A DNA stretch of 64,000 nt from Planctomycetes bacterium B3_Pla (GTDB lineage Bacteria > Planctomycetota > Phycisphaerae > Sedimentisphaerales > Anaerobacaceae), in contig NJBM01000007.1 in assembly GCA_005223045.1 (NCBI GenBank), forward strand, positions 124,001 through 188,000, in the 5' to 3' direction. Below the pieces are notes generated by a model. That model saw only the letters and a list, made by a program, of their open reading frames with translations, ran no database searches and was not told where the DNA came from. Numbering within the stretch: position 1 is the stretch's first letter; every line of letters begins with the position of its first letter. Below, piece by piece: positions 48,976-57,959 of this stretch. The position numbers and the translations under genes are program-made.

Positions 48976-50112
48976 TCAGTCTTTCTTCACATAAAGCGTC
49001 TGGCTGGGGAAGGCGAACTCGATCTGCTCGGCCTCGAATCGCTTCATAATCTCGAAGTTCACCCGCTCATTCACTTCCTGGTACAACCAATACTCGGCCG
49101 GCATGACCCAATAGCTCATATAGATATTCAGCGACCAATCGTTGAAATCGCTAAAATACACTCTCGGCGGGTTTTCAGCATCGGCATTAACCTCCGGCAC
49201 ATCGGCGAGAACTTCCTTTACAATCTCAACCGCCCTGTCGGTCCTGACGTGGCCCGAGTCGTAAGTTATCGTCAGATTGGACGTCCTGCGAATAAAAGGA
49301 CGCTTGCCGATATTCTCCACGCATGTATTTACAATCACACTGTTCGGAATCGTCACAAGATGGCCCTGCAGCGTGCGGATGCGCGTGCTCCTAAAGCCGA
49401 CTTCCTCGACCGGCCCCGTATGCTCGCCGATCTTTATCATCTCACCCATCTGGAAAGGCCTGTCGGCGAAAATGGTTATGGAGCCGAAGAAATTAGCTAT
49501 CGTATCCTTGGCCGCCAGGGCCAAAGCAATGCCGCCCACACCGGCACCGAGCAAAAGCGACTTGACGTCCGTCCCCAGGACATTCTCGGCGATAAGAAGG
49601 GCCGCAATGATGGCGATTGTGATGCGCATCGCCTTGCGTGCCACGGGCACGAGCATGTCATCCAACGTCGTTTCCGTCCTGCCGACCAGGCGGTCCAGAT
49701 AGTATTCAACAACGTCCACCAGCCGGTAAAGGGCATAAGCAACCGCAATCGCCGCCACAGCCTGTGCAATTGTCGTCCATCCTTCGCTGACGGACAGCCG
49801 TATCCCATCTTCGTCATTGAAGTATAACGGCAGCTTGGCACAGAATATACCGCCGGCAAACATCGCCACATACAGCGGCTTAACAATCGCCTTTAGCAGC
49901 AGTGTCAGGGAGGTCTCGCCTTTTTTCCTGACCAATCGCCCGGCGTAGCCGCTGATGGCGAACTGGACGATCCGCGCCGCCACCATCGCAGCGATCACCA
50001 CCAGCAGAACCAGCATGAACCGCCAGATAGTATTTCCCCTGACGATCTCATAATTGACAGTCTCCGACCACCAATCCCCCGCCCCAAGTATTGCCGTAAC
50101 CGACGCCGTCAT
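48976..50112 (-). CDS. MscS-family mechanosensitive ion channel
   Basis: A 378-residue protein with five hydrophobic segments before the pore. The pore helix and MscS beta-domain are clear: GAGVGGIALALAAKDTIANFFGSITIFADRPFQMGE and GHLVTIPNSVIVN. The C-terminal MscS domain (about 270-370) is present. It releases solutes on osmotic downshift. It is convergent with the pilus operon. Confidence 0.93.
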   Translation of the reverse strand: MTASVTAILGAGDWWSETVNYEIVRGNTIWRFMLVLLVVIAAMVAARIVQFAISGYAGRLVRKKGETSLTLLLKAIVKPLYVAMFAGGIFCAKLPLYFNDEDGIRLSVSEGWTTIAQAVAAIAVAYALYRLVDVVEYYLDRLVGRTETTLDDMLVPVARKAMRITIAIIAALLIAENVLGTDVKSLLLGAGVGGIALALAAKDTIANFFGSITIFADRPFQMGEMIKIGEHTGPVEEVGFRSTRIRTLQGHLVTIPNSVIVNTCVENIGKRPFIRRTSNLTITYDSGHVRTDRAVEIVKEVLADVPEVNADAENPPRVYFSDFNDWSLNIYMSYWVMPAEYWLYQEVNERVNFEIMKRFEAEQIEFAFPSQTLYVKKD

Positions 50113-50119
50113 ATCTTGT

Positions 50120-50170
50120 CTCCGTAGTCTCGTATTGCGTATGTCGCATTGCGTATTGCGTACTGTACGC
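50120..50170. repeat. Degenerate word repeat (CGTATTGCGTA family)
   Basis: CTCGTATTGCGTATGTCGC, ATTGCGTATTGCGTACTGTAC follow one another between the MscS and HNH genes. This is the complementary orientation of the family at 38461-38512. Confidence 0.6.
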
Positions 50171-50311
50171 TGTGTGTCTATTGTTGGGTCTATTTATATC
50201 GAATCCACCCCGTAAAACAACCATTTTTCGTCTCACTCTGGCTATCAGAGAGTAAACCGCGCTGTCCAGATTCGGGGCCAGCAACGCGCCCGAAAGTCAG
50301 AGTAAGAAGAG

Positions 50312-50947
50312 TTATTTCAATTCTACGGACCAGTATGCGTGGTCGAGGAATTGTTTCCAGCTTCTGTATCTGTGGTGGCCGAGGTGGACGTGGACGAGGG
50401 GGTTGTGGCGGGGTTTTATGGGCCTCTTTATCAACTTCATGCCGGCGAGCTTGGGGGTTCGGCTGCCCTTTTTGACGTTGCAGCCGGTGCAGGCGCAGAC
50501 TATGTTCTCCCACATCGCTTTGCCGCCCAGGCTGCGGGGGATTACGTGGTCGAGCGATAATTCGCTGGTCGGGAAACGTTTGCCGCAGTACTGGCAATGG
50601 TTCTTGTCGCGGGCGAAGATGTTCCTGCGGTTGAACTTGACCTCGTTTCGCGGCAGGCGGTCGTAGAACAGCAGCCGGATGATACGCGGCACGGCGATAT
50701 GGAAATGTATCGTCGAGACCCAATCGTGTCCGTCCGGCTCGAAATCACGCCTGAGATGGCTCAGCTCGCACCAGCTCTCGAAATCATAATTGGAATATCT
50801 GCCCTCTTCGAGCGAGACGACCTCGGCAAGGTCGCGGAACAGCAGAGAAAACGCCCGCCTGGCGCCGACTATGCGGATCGCCATATAATGCCGGTTGAGC
50901 ACAAGCACGTTACAGTTTAGCCCGGATTGATATTCTCCTGCATTCAT
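50312..50947 (-). CDS. HNH endonuclease-family protein
   Basis: A 211-residue protein. The zinc and catalytic HNH core lies at about 116-170: CQYCGKRF, LDHVIPRSLGG (catalytic His and the next strand) and ENIVCACTGCNVKKGSRTP (Asn and second Cys pair). The N-terminal half (NVLVLNRHYMAIRIVGARRAFSLLFRDLAEVV) is typical of a broad bacterial HNH group that has conserved housekeeping context, not of restriction or homing enzymes. Substrate unknown. It has no evident partner. Confidence 0.88.
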   Translation of the reverse strand: MNAGEYQSGLNCNVLVLNRHYMAIRIVGARRAFSLLFRDLAEVVSLEEGRYSNYDFESWCELSHLRRDFEPDGHDWVSTIHFHIAVPRIIRLLFYDRLPRNEVKFNRRNIFARDKNHCQYCGKRFPTSELSLDHVIPRSLGGKAMWENIVCACTGCNVKKGSRTPKLAGMKLIKRPIKPRHNPLVHVHLGHHRYRSWKQFLDHAYWSVELK

Positions 50948-51149
50948 AACTCATATCTCAAATGTCTTTTTCATCACAGTATGTCACGAAGGTGAAATGG
51001 AGCATTTCGCAGCCGTTGCAGCCATGCTTCGGGCAATGCAAAACGACCGGCTACTCTTGTTGCCGTTCAGGCCTGAATCAGGCAACAGGGCAATCAGAGG
51101 TGGTGCTTGCTCTCCAGCCTCCTCTCGAGCCTGAAACAAACAAGCAGCT

Positions 51150-51392
51150 TTACGACTCTTCTTTACTTTCTGAGGCCGAACTTTCTGACGCCGATTGAGC
51201 GACCACGTTCTCGGCCCTCAGCCCCTTGTCTCCTTCGGTAACATCGAAAGTGACGGGATCGCCTTCAACAAGAGTTTTGTATCCATCACCTGAAATACTT
51301 GAATAGTGGACGAAAATATCGCGGCCATCCTCGGTAGCGATAAATCCGTAACCCTTTCTCGGGTTGAACCACTTGACTTTTCCGTCTGACAT
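51150..51392 (-). CDS. Cold-shock domain protein
   Basis: An 80-residue CspA-type RNA/DNA-binding protein. RNP1 (KGYGFI) and RNP2 (IFVHYS) are intact. A Ser/Glu-rich tail (about 66-80) follows the domain. AAAAGGAG stands seven bases before the ATG and a leader of up to 70 bases is possible. It is followed upstream by the HU gene on the same strand. Confidence 0.94.
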   Translation of the reverse strand: MSDGKVKWFNPRKGYGFIATEDGRDIFVHYSSISGDGYKTLVEGDPVTFDVTEGDKGLRAENVVAQSASESSASESKEES

Positions 51393-51518
51393 GAAACGCT
51401 CCTTTTGCTAACTAAAACGAATTCTCCGTTGCACGCCACACAATTTACGGTAGCTGACGGCCCACCGCCGGAACTTGCCGGGTCTTGCTGCGCGGCGACT
51501 GTTATTTAACCAGAACAA

Positions 51519-51830
51519 TTATTTTGCCTTGGCCGACTCTACAACAGGAGCGCAGAGATTTTCTCTCATTAGCCGGCCCATCTTAAACTTAACCGTCCGT
51601 TTTGCAGGGACTTCGACGCGCTCGAGAGTTTTGGGATTCTGCGCAACTCTTGCGGCTCTTGTTCTCGTCTCAAAAACGCCGAAATCCCGGAACTCCAAAC
51701 GGTTGTCCTCGCACAGTTCCCTGGTTATCTCATCCAGAAAAGCCTGAATTATGCACTTGACTGTTACTCTTTTTGCCTGTGTGCACTCGGCGATCCGGTC
51801 GATAAGTTCTTTCTTGGTAATTGTTGCCAT
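51519..51830 (-). CDS. HU/IHF-family DNA-binding protein
   Basis: A 103-residue histone-like protein that bends DNA. The N-terminal helices (TKKELIDRIAE) and the beta-arm region (LEFRDFGVFETRTRAARVAQNP) are present; the arm tip reads AARVAQNPKT, with the family Pro. GAGGTAG lies five bases before the ATG. A good promoter stands about 80 bases upstream. Confidence 0.94.
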   Translation of the reverse strand: MATITKKELIDRIAECTQAKRVTVKCIIQAFLDEITRELCEDNRLEFRDFGVFETRTRAARVAQNPKTLERVEVPAKRTVKFKMGRLMRENLCAPVVESAKAK

Positions 51831-51916
51831 AGACTACCTCATTTCAGCAAAAAGCAATTAGGAAACTGTATTCAAGTTTACGTTAGAAAAAGGCTGCTGC
51901 ACAAACACCACAACTC

Positions 51917-51945
51917 ACTATACAACAAAGACTTCGATAGCTCAA
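51917..51945 (-). promoter_or_regulatory. Candidate sigma-70-type promoter for the HU gene
   Basis: On the minus strand TTGAGC (51940-51945) and TATAGT (51917-51922) are separated by 17 bases, leaving a leader of about 80 bases before the HU start. Confidence 0.5.
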
Positions 51946-52190
51946 ACAATTTCTGCACAAAATCTTTCAGATTCTAAAAAAATCTTGAAACTTACGCAAC
52001 AGTGAAAAAAAAAACATCCGGCACGAAAGCGTCCGCGGTCGCCGTTGGGTAAACTTCTCGAAAAGATGTTCGGCGGTTAATATTGGAACAATACTGCGTC
52101 GGCAGGCAGTTTTTTTCTCTGAGGCGATTCGATATGAGGCTCTTGTCGGTGCAATCTCGGGTAAAAATGGGCCCGATGCAAAATACTCTA

Positions 52191-52219
52191 TTGACCGGCA
52201 AAGGATTTGAAGGCATAAT
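52191..52219 (+). promoter_or_regulatory. Candidate sigma-70-type promoter for signal peptidase I
   Basis: TTGACC (52191-52196) and CATAAT (52214-52219) are 17 bases apart, with the start codon about 65 bases downstream. The rest of the 455-base divergent gap holds no gene I can support. Confidence 0.5.
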
Positions 52220-52285
52220 CAATATTTTTGTTTCGGCCCCGAAAAGGCCGGCGAAAAGTTTTCTGATACAGCAGGATCGGCGTTT

Positions 52286-53851
52286 ATGTCTCCAGACAAG
52301 ACTGAGAAAGGCGGCTCCGACAAGCAGTCTCGAAAAAAGATAGATCGGGCGGACGAAGTTGCAAACACGTTTGAATGGCTGATAACGGCCTTCATACTGG
52401 CCTTTGTCTTTCGGGCGTTCGTGATGGAGGCGTTTCGCATACCTACCGGAAGCATGGCTGACAGCCTCAAGGGGGCTCATTTTCGCATGAGATGCCGGCA
52501 ATGCGGGTATAGCTACGATCATGGCTTTATGCCGAGAAGCTATAACATGCCTGAGGATACGATTCCCTCGCGCCCGGCCCCGCCCCCTGTTACCCGCTGT
52601 CCCAGTTGTGGTTACTACCATCGGACCGGCGTGGGTCGCGCCGGCGGAGGGATGCCGGTGGCGAACGGCGACCGAATACTTGTGCTCAAATGCATCTATC
52701 AGTTCACAGAGCCCAAGCGATGGGATGTAATAGTGTTCAAGAATCCGCCTGAACCTTCCATAAATTACATAAAGCGATTAGTCGGCCTTCCGGGCGAGCA
52801 GTTGCAGATACTCGATGGTGACATCTATATCAACGGCAAAATCAGCCGGAAACCGCCCAAAATCCAGAACGAACTCTGGATGCCGGTCTTCGACAATGAT
52901 TTTCAACCTGTTCGGCCCGACGAGCGTTTCTTCAACGGTCACACCTGGGCACAGCCGTTCAAAAACGCCCCAGGCTCAGAATGGATAACCAATGACCGAA
53001 AGAGCCCGACGACCTTCCGTCTGGACAGCCCCTCCGGGCGCACCAATTCGCTTTTCTATGACACTTCGGCAGGCAACGATTTTAAAGCGACATACGCTTA
53101 CGACGAAGTTCGCAGGTATGGCGACATGCCGTACTGCAGCGACCTGATGGTGCGTTTCTCGTGCCTTGCCGCCGGTCCGGACGCACGCATCGGGGCAGCT
53201 CTGAGTAAGTATGGGACGACCTATCGGGCAGAGGTGCGTTTGTCGTCGGGGAAAATGGTTATCAGCAGGCAGAGGGGGCAGGAGCGCACCGAACTGGCCT
53301 CGATGCCGTTAATCCAAGTGCCGGCAATAAGCGGGGAAACGCCGGTCAGATTCGCCAACGTTGACCACCAACTGATATTCGAGTACGGCGGCACAAAGTT
53401 GATGTACGATTTGGGCCGTAATCCCCAAGGCGCCGGCCCGATTAGCAGAAGTTTCCAGCCGGGAGTGGAAATCTTTGGCTCCGGAAGACTAACACTGTCG
53501 CACATAGCCGTTTTCAGAGACATTCAATACACGGAACGTCAGCACGGCAACAGCGGAGCGCCCGGCAGAGCGACAGAGGAACCGTTTGTCCTTGGGGAAG
53601 ATGAGTTTTTCGTGCTGGGTGACAACAGTCCCAACAGCGAGGATTGCAGGTGGTGGCACAGGCGCGGCAAAGCAAACAAGGGATTGAATCCCTACCGCAC
53701 CGGCATTGTTCCACGCAACTATCTGGTGGGCAAGGCGTTGTTCGTCTATTGGCCGAGCGGATTCAAACCTTTTGCACAATTTCCATTTGGCGTTATTCCC
53801 AATGTTGGCCGGATGCGTTTTATCTACGGCGGCTCAAACGGAACAAAATAA
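52286..53851 (+). CDS. lepB: Signal peptidase I with zinc-ribbon insertion
   Basis: A 521-residue leader peptidase, twice the usual size. After one membrane helix (about 30-47), the catalytic Ser56 lies in FRIPTGSMADSL and the catalytic Lys163 in NYIKRLVGLPGEQL; the family box FVLGDNSPNSEDCRWW is at about 443-457. Two insertions stand out. A zinc-ribbon-like knuckle pair (CRQC at 70-73; CPSC at 105-108) sits just after the Ser, and a 240-residue beta-rich block (about 195-435) sits between the Lys and the GDNS box. The C-terminal part is normal. It cleaves exported preproteins at the membrane. It is the only such gene in the window. Confidence 0.93.
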   Translation: MSPDKTEKGGSDKQSRKKIDRADEVANTFEWLITAFILAFVFRAFVMEAFRIPTGSMADSLKGAHFRMRCRQCGYSYDHGFMPRSYNMPEDTIPSRPAPPPVTRCPSCGYYHRTGVGRAGGGMPVANGDRILVLKCIYQFTEPKRWDVIVFKNPPEPSINYIKRLVGLPGEQLQILDGDIYINGKISRKPPKIQNELWMPVFDNDFQPVRPDERFFNGHTWAQPFKNAPGSEWITNDRKSPTTFRLDSPSGRTNSLFYDTSAGNDFKATYAYDEVRRYGDMPYCSDLMVRFSCLAAGPDARIGAALSKYGTTYRAEVRLSSGKMVISRQRGQERTELASMPLIQVPAISGETPVRFANVDHQLIFEYGGTKLMYDLGRNPQGAGPISRSFQPGVEIFGSGRLTLSHIAVFRDIQYTERQHGNSGAPGRATEEPFVLGEDEFFVLGDNSPNSEDCRWWHRRGKANKGLNPYRTGIVPRNYLVGKALFVYWPSGFKPFAQFPFGVIPNVGRMRFIYGGSNGTK

Positions 53852-53952
53852 CCGCCCATAGCGTTTTGCCACACTGCACAGTTCGTTAAACAATAGCCAC
53901 TCACGGCTATGAGGTGCTCGGCGAAGCTACACTTTGAGGAAAGGCAAGTAAA

Positions 53953-56900
53953 ATGAACTGGACCAAGCTTGTATCAGTCATAGGTATTGTCTTTTTGCTG
54001 CTGTCCGGCTCGAGCTGCACCGACCAAAGTGCCGTACGCACGGGCGACGAAGCTCAGAGTAAGCAAATCACGGCCACGCATTTGCGCTGTGAGTACCGCG
54101 TTGATCCGCTGGGGGTGGACGTGGCCGAACCCAGGTTGAGCTGGCTTTTGGAATCCGACCGGCGAGAACAGTCACAAAGCGCCTACCAGATATTGGCGGC
54201 CTGCTGCAAAAAATGTCTCGCACAGAACAAAAGCGAGCTTTGGGACAGCGGCAAAGTCAGCTCCAGCCGGAGCAACCAGGTCGTGTACGAGGGCAAGCCC
54301 TTGAAGTCACGGATGCGCTGCCATTGGAAGGTGCGTGTATGGGACAGCAACGGTGCAGTATCAGCCTGGAGTGAGCCGGCTGCGTGGACTGTCGGTCTGC
54401 TCGAAGAGGAAGATTGGCAGGCCAAATGGATAGGCTATGACGCAGAACCGCCGGCGTCCTACAAACCGAAAGAAAAACCCGATCCGCTCACACTTGAAGG
54501 CAACAAATGGATCTGGTTTGACGAGGGCGATCCGCAGAAGAGTGCTCCGATTGGCACTCGGTTTTTCAGACGTAAGATAGAAATCGCATCGGACAGAAAG
54601 ATCAAACAAGCGCGATTCCGGCTGATTGTGGACAACGAGGCAACGCTTTTTGTTGACGGGCAGCAGGCGGGGAAAGTCAGCGGCTGGCAGAACGCCGGGA
54701 CACTTGACATAACCGGCAAGCTGTCGGCGGGAAAGAATGTTCTGGCTATCGCCGCTGCAAACAAAGGTGACGCCGCCGGTCCGGCGGGCCTGGCCGGGAA
54801 GCTGCAAATCGAGTTCGAGACCGGCGCTGCGATGACTGTCTCGATAGACCGTTCATGGAAGTCATCCGATGCCGAACAGGACGGCTGGGAAAAAACCGAT
54901 TTCGATGACGACGCCTGGTCTGGATCGAAAGAGATTGCCCGCGTCGGTGACTCGCCGTGGGGCAAGCCGGCGCCGGACAAGCTGGTCCTGCCGCCGCCGC
55001 CGTATCTGCGCAAGACGTTTTTTGTCAACAAGCCCGTCAAGCGCGCCACAGTCTATGCTTCGGCGCTGGGTCTTTATGAGTTGCATATTAACGGCAAGCG
55101 AGTAGGACAAGATTACTTCACACCCGGCTGGACCGACTATAACACGAGGGTGTACTACCAGACTTACGATGTTACCGACCTGATCACCCAAAGCGGCAAC
55201 GCTATCGGCGCCATTCTTGCGGACGGCTGGTATTCAGGCTATCTCGGTTTCGGCAAAAAGAGAGAACATTACGGCGACAAACCGAGGGTCTCGGCACAAC
55301 TCGAAATCGAATATACCGACGGCGACAGGCAGACGATCGTCACCGATAAATCCTGGAAAGCAGCCTACGGGCCGCTTCTTGAATCGGACTTTCTGATGGG
55401 CGAAATCTATGACAGTCGCAGAGAATCCCCCGGCTGGGCGACGTACCTGTTCAACGATTCGGCCTGGGATGCGGCGGCTGTGGCAGACAGGATCGAGGGA
55501 AGGATTCAATCCTATCCGGGCGAGACGGTCCGGAAGATTCTTGAAATCAAGCCGAAAAAGCTGACCGAGCCTAAAAAAGGCGAGTATGTCTTCGATATGG
55601 GGCAGAACTTTGCCGGCTGGGTCCGCCTGAGAATCAAAGGAGCCGCCGGGACCAGGGTCGTTCTGCGGTTTGCCGAGATGCTCAATCCCGACGGCACCAT
55701 CTATACCACGAACCTTCGTGAGGCCCGCTGCACCGATACGTACATTCTCAGGGGAGGCGGCGAGGAAATCTGGGAGCCTCGGTTTACCTTTCACGGCTTT
55801 CAATACGTTAAAATCACAGGCTATCCGGGCAAGCCTTCGCTCGATACGATTACGGGTGTTGTTCTACATTCGGATACCGCACTTGCAGGCTCCTTCGAGT
55901 GCTCCAACCCAATGGTCAATCAGCTCTACAGCAATATAGTATGGAGCCAGCGGGGCAACTTCATCGAGATACCGACCGACTGCCCGCAGCGGGATGAACG
56001 CCTGGGTTGGACGGGCGACGCCCAGATTTTCATCCGCGCCGCGACTTACAATATGGACGTCTCGGCGTTCTTCACCAAGTGGCTCGTGGATCTCGAAGAT
56101 GCTCAAACCGAAGAAGGGGCTTTTCCGGATGTAGCTCCGCACAAAGTCGCAATGGGCAGCGGCGTTCCCGCCTGGGGTGATGCCGGCGTTATTTGCCCGT
56201 GGACGATCTACCAGGTCTATGGCGATAAACGAGTCCTCGATGTGCACTACGAGTCGATGAAAAAGTGGATCGCATATCTGAAGAAGAACAGCAAGGATCT
56301 GCTGCGTCCGGCCTACGGTTACGGCGACTGGGTCTCCATCGCCTCGAATACGCCCAAAGATGTGATTGCCACGGCTTATTTCGCCTACAGCACGCAATTG
56401 GTCTCGAAAGCCGCCGCCGTGCTCGGAAAACATGGCGAAGCGAGAGAATACGAAGAACTTTTCGAGCGAATCAAAGAGGCTTTCAACAAGGCTTACGTCT
56501 CCGAAGATGTCCGCGTAAAAGGCGAGACGCAAACCTGTTATCTGCTGGCCCTTTATTTTGACTTGCTTGCCGACGACAAACGCCCACTTGCGGCACAACA
56601 CCTTGTCGAAGCTATCAGGAAAAAGAACTGGCACCTGTCAACCGGGTTCGTCGGGCTAAGCTATCTGCTGCCGACACTCACTCAGACGGGGCATCTGGAC
56701 ATCGCTTATCGCTTGCTGGCCAACGACACTTTCCCCAGTTGGGGCTACAGCATCAGGAACGGAGCGACCACCATCTGGGAACGCTGGGACGGCTGGACCG
56801 AAGATAAGGGCTTTCAGACCCCGGGTATGAATTCGTTTAACCATTACGCGTTCGGCTCGGTCGGACAGTGGCTCTTCAACACCGTCGCCGGCATCGACAC

Positions 56901-57219
56901 CGACGGGCCGGGCTTCAGAAAGATCATCATTCACCCCAGGCCAGGCCGAATAACCCATGCAAAGGCAAGCTACGAATCCATTAACGGCACGATAGTCAGC
57001 GACTGGAAGCTCGAAGGTAAGACGTTCGCCTTAAACGTTGCCGTCCCTGCCAATACCACGGCAACGATTTATGTGCCGGCCGAAAGTGCCGACAGTGTCA
57101 CCGAAGGTGGACGACCGGCGGCTAATGCTCATGCCGTGAGGTTTGTGCGCATGGATCATGGCAACGCAGTTTTCGCTACAGGCTCAGGAGAGTATCAATT
57201 CGTATCGACAGCCCCATAG
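53953..57219 (+). CDS. Alpha-L-rhamnosidase, glycoside hydrolase family 78 (lipoprotein)
   Basis: A 1088-residue exported enzyme that releases L-rhamnose from polysaccharides or glycosides by inversion. The N-terminus is a signal with Cys in LSGSSCTDQ (about residue 23). An N-terminal fibronectin-like domain (ATHLRCEYRVDPLGVDVAEPRLSW) is followed by a galactose-binding-like insert (about 190-330), the Bac_rhamnosid_N and concanavalin-like domains, and then the (alpha/alpha)6 barrel. The barrel has ECSNPMVNQLYSNIVWSQRGN, the acid block DCPQRDERLGWTGDAQIF and the WERWDGW end. A C-terminal beta-sandwich completes it. It stands alone, 100 bases after signal peptidase. Confidence 0.95.
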   Translation: MNWTKLVSVIGIVFLLLSGSSCTDQSAVRTGDEAQSKQITATHLRCEYRVDPLGVDVAEPRLSWLLESDRREQSQSAYQILAACCKKCLAQNKSELWDSGKVSSSRSNQVVYEGKPLKSRMRCHWKVRVWDSNGAVSAWSEPAAWTVGLLEEEDWQAKWIGYDAEPPASYKPKEKPDPLTLEGNKWIWFDEGDPQKSAPIGTRFFRRKIEIASDRKIKQARFRLIVDNEATLFVDGQQAGKVSGWQNAGTLDITGKLSAGKNVLAIAAANKGDAAGPAGLAGKLQIEFETGAAMTVSIDRSWKSSDAEQDGWEKTDFDDDAWSGSKEIARVGDSPWGKPAPDKLVLPPPPYLRKTFFVNKPVKRATVYASALGLYELHINGKRVGQDYFTPGWTDYNTRVYYQTYDVTDLITQSGNAIGAILADGWYSGYLGFGKKREHYGDKPRVSAQLEIEYTDGDRQTIVTDKSWKAAYGPLLESDFLMGEIYDSRRESPGWATYLFNDSAWDAAAVADRIEGRIQSYPGETVRKILEIKPKKLTEPKKGEYVFDMGQNFAGWVRLRIKGAAGTRVVLRFAEMLNPDGTIYTTNLREARCTDTYILRGGGEEIWEPRFTFHGFQYVKITGYPGKPSLDTITGVVLHSDTALAGSFECSNPMVNQLYSNIVWSQRGNFIEIPTDCPQRDERLGWTGDAQIFIRAATYNMDVSAFFTKWLVDLEDAQTEEGAFPDVAPHKVAMGSGVPAWGDAGVICPWTIYQVYGDKRVLDVHYESMKKWIAYLKKNSKDLLRPAYGYGDWVSIASNTPKDVIATAYFAYSTQLVSKAAAVLGKHGEAREYEELFERIKEAFNKAYVSEDVRVKGETQTCYLLALYFDLLADDKRPLAAQHLVEAIRKKNWHLSTGFVGLSYLLPTLTQTGHLDIAYRLLANDTFPSWGYSIRNGATTIWERWDGWTEDKGFQTPGMNSFNHYAFGSVGQWLFNTVAGIDTDGPGFRKIIIHPRPGRITHAKASYESINGTIVSDWKLEGKTFALNVAVPANTTATIYVPAESADSVTEGGRPAANAHAVRFVRMDHGNAVFATGSGEYQFVSTAP

Positions 57220-57224
57220 GCCGG

Positions 57225-57953
57225 TCAAAACCAGGGAGTCGAAGTTGCCCGTCGAATGTGCAGCTCATCCACCACGGCGTTTCCCTTGTGTGTGACAAGG
57301 TAAACAACCAGCTCTGCAATTTCTTCGGGCTTTATTAGCTCATCCTTTGGAATATCCGGGCGGACTCTCTCGACCATGTCCGTATCCACTCCGCCGGGAC
57401 AAAGCAAATGCACACGCACACTCGAGCCTCTCAGTTCCTCGGCTAACGACATAGTCATGCCGCGAAGGGCATGCTTCGAGGAAGTATATGCACTTTGAAG
57501 CGGATAACCTTTGACGCCTACGACCGATGCGATGTTGATAATATAGCCGGCCTGCGATTTTCTAAGTAAAGCAAGGCATTCCCTACAGAGTATGAACGGC
57601 GCGCGTGCATTTATCGAAATGCAGCGCTGCCAATCTTCGGTCGAAGTCTGCTCCAGAGTGGCCGAGTGAGTAACGCCCGCGTTGTTGACCAGCACATCAA
57701 GCCGGCCAAATTCTTCGCCGGTTGCCTGGACGAGATTCTTGATGGATTCTTCGTCGGTCAGCTCGGTGACGACGATCTTAGACTTTCCGCCCGCTTCTGC
57801 CACCCTCTCGGCGGTCTCTTGCAGCTTTTGAATCGATCTCGCGGCTAAGATAACCGTTGCGGCCTCCTGCCCCAGCGCTATGCTGATCGCCCGGCCAATT
57901 CCCCTGCCGGCCCCCGTTACTATCGCGACTTTTCCAGCTAACCGTTCCGCCAT
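57225..57953 (-). CDS. Short-chain dehydrogenase/reductase (FabG-like)
   Basis: A 242-residue SDR with all catalytic residues: VTGAGRGIGRAISIAL, NNAG in VLVNNAGVTHS, Ser in INIASVVGVKG, and YTSSK thirteen residues later. The C-terminal region (VHLLCPGGVDTDM) is typical of FabG-type 3-oxoacyl reductases and sugar/alcohol dehydrogenases; the substrate is open. Unlike the SDR at 10899-11633 it has a complete active site. It is convergent with the rhamnosidase, five bases apart, and downstream of the ankyrin gene. Confidence 0.92.
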   Translation of the reverse strand: MAERLAGKVAIVTGAGRGIGRAISIALGQEAATVILAARSIQKLQETAERVAEAGGKSKIVVTELTDEESIKNLVQATGEEFGRLDVLVNNAGVTHSATLEQTSTEDWQRCISINARAPFILCRECLALLRKSQAGYIINIASVVGVKGYPLQSAYTSSKHALRGMTMSLAEELRGSSVRVHLLCPGGVDTDMVERVRPDIPKDELIKPEEIAELVVYLVTHKGNAVVDELHIRRATSTPWF

Positions 57954-57959
57954 CCTTGC

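Noticed and set aside
50312..50947. Restriction-modification or homing endonuclease
   Set aside because: No methyltransferase or intein/intron context; the N-terminal half matches the generic HNH housekeeping group.
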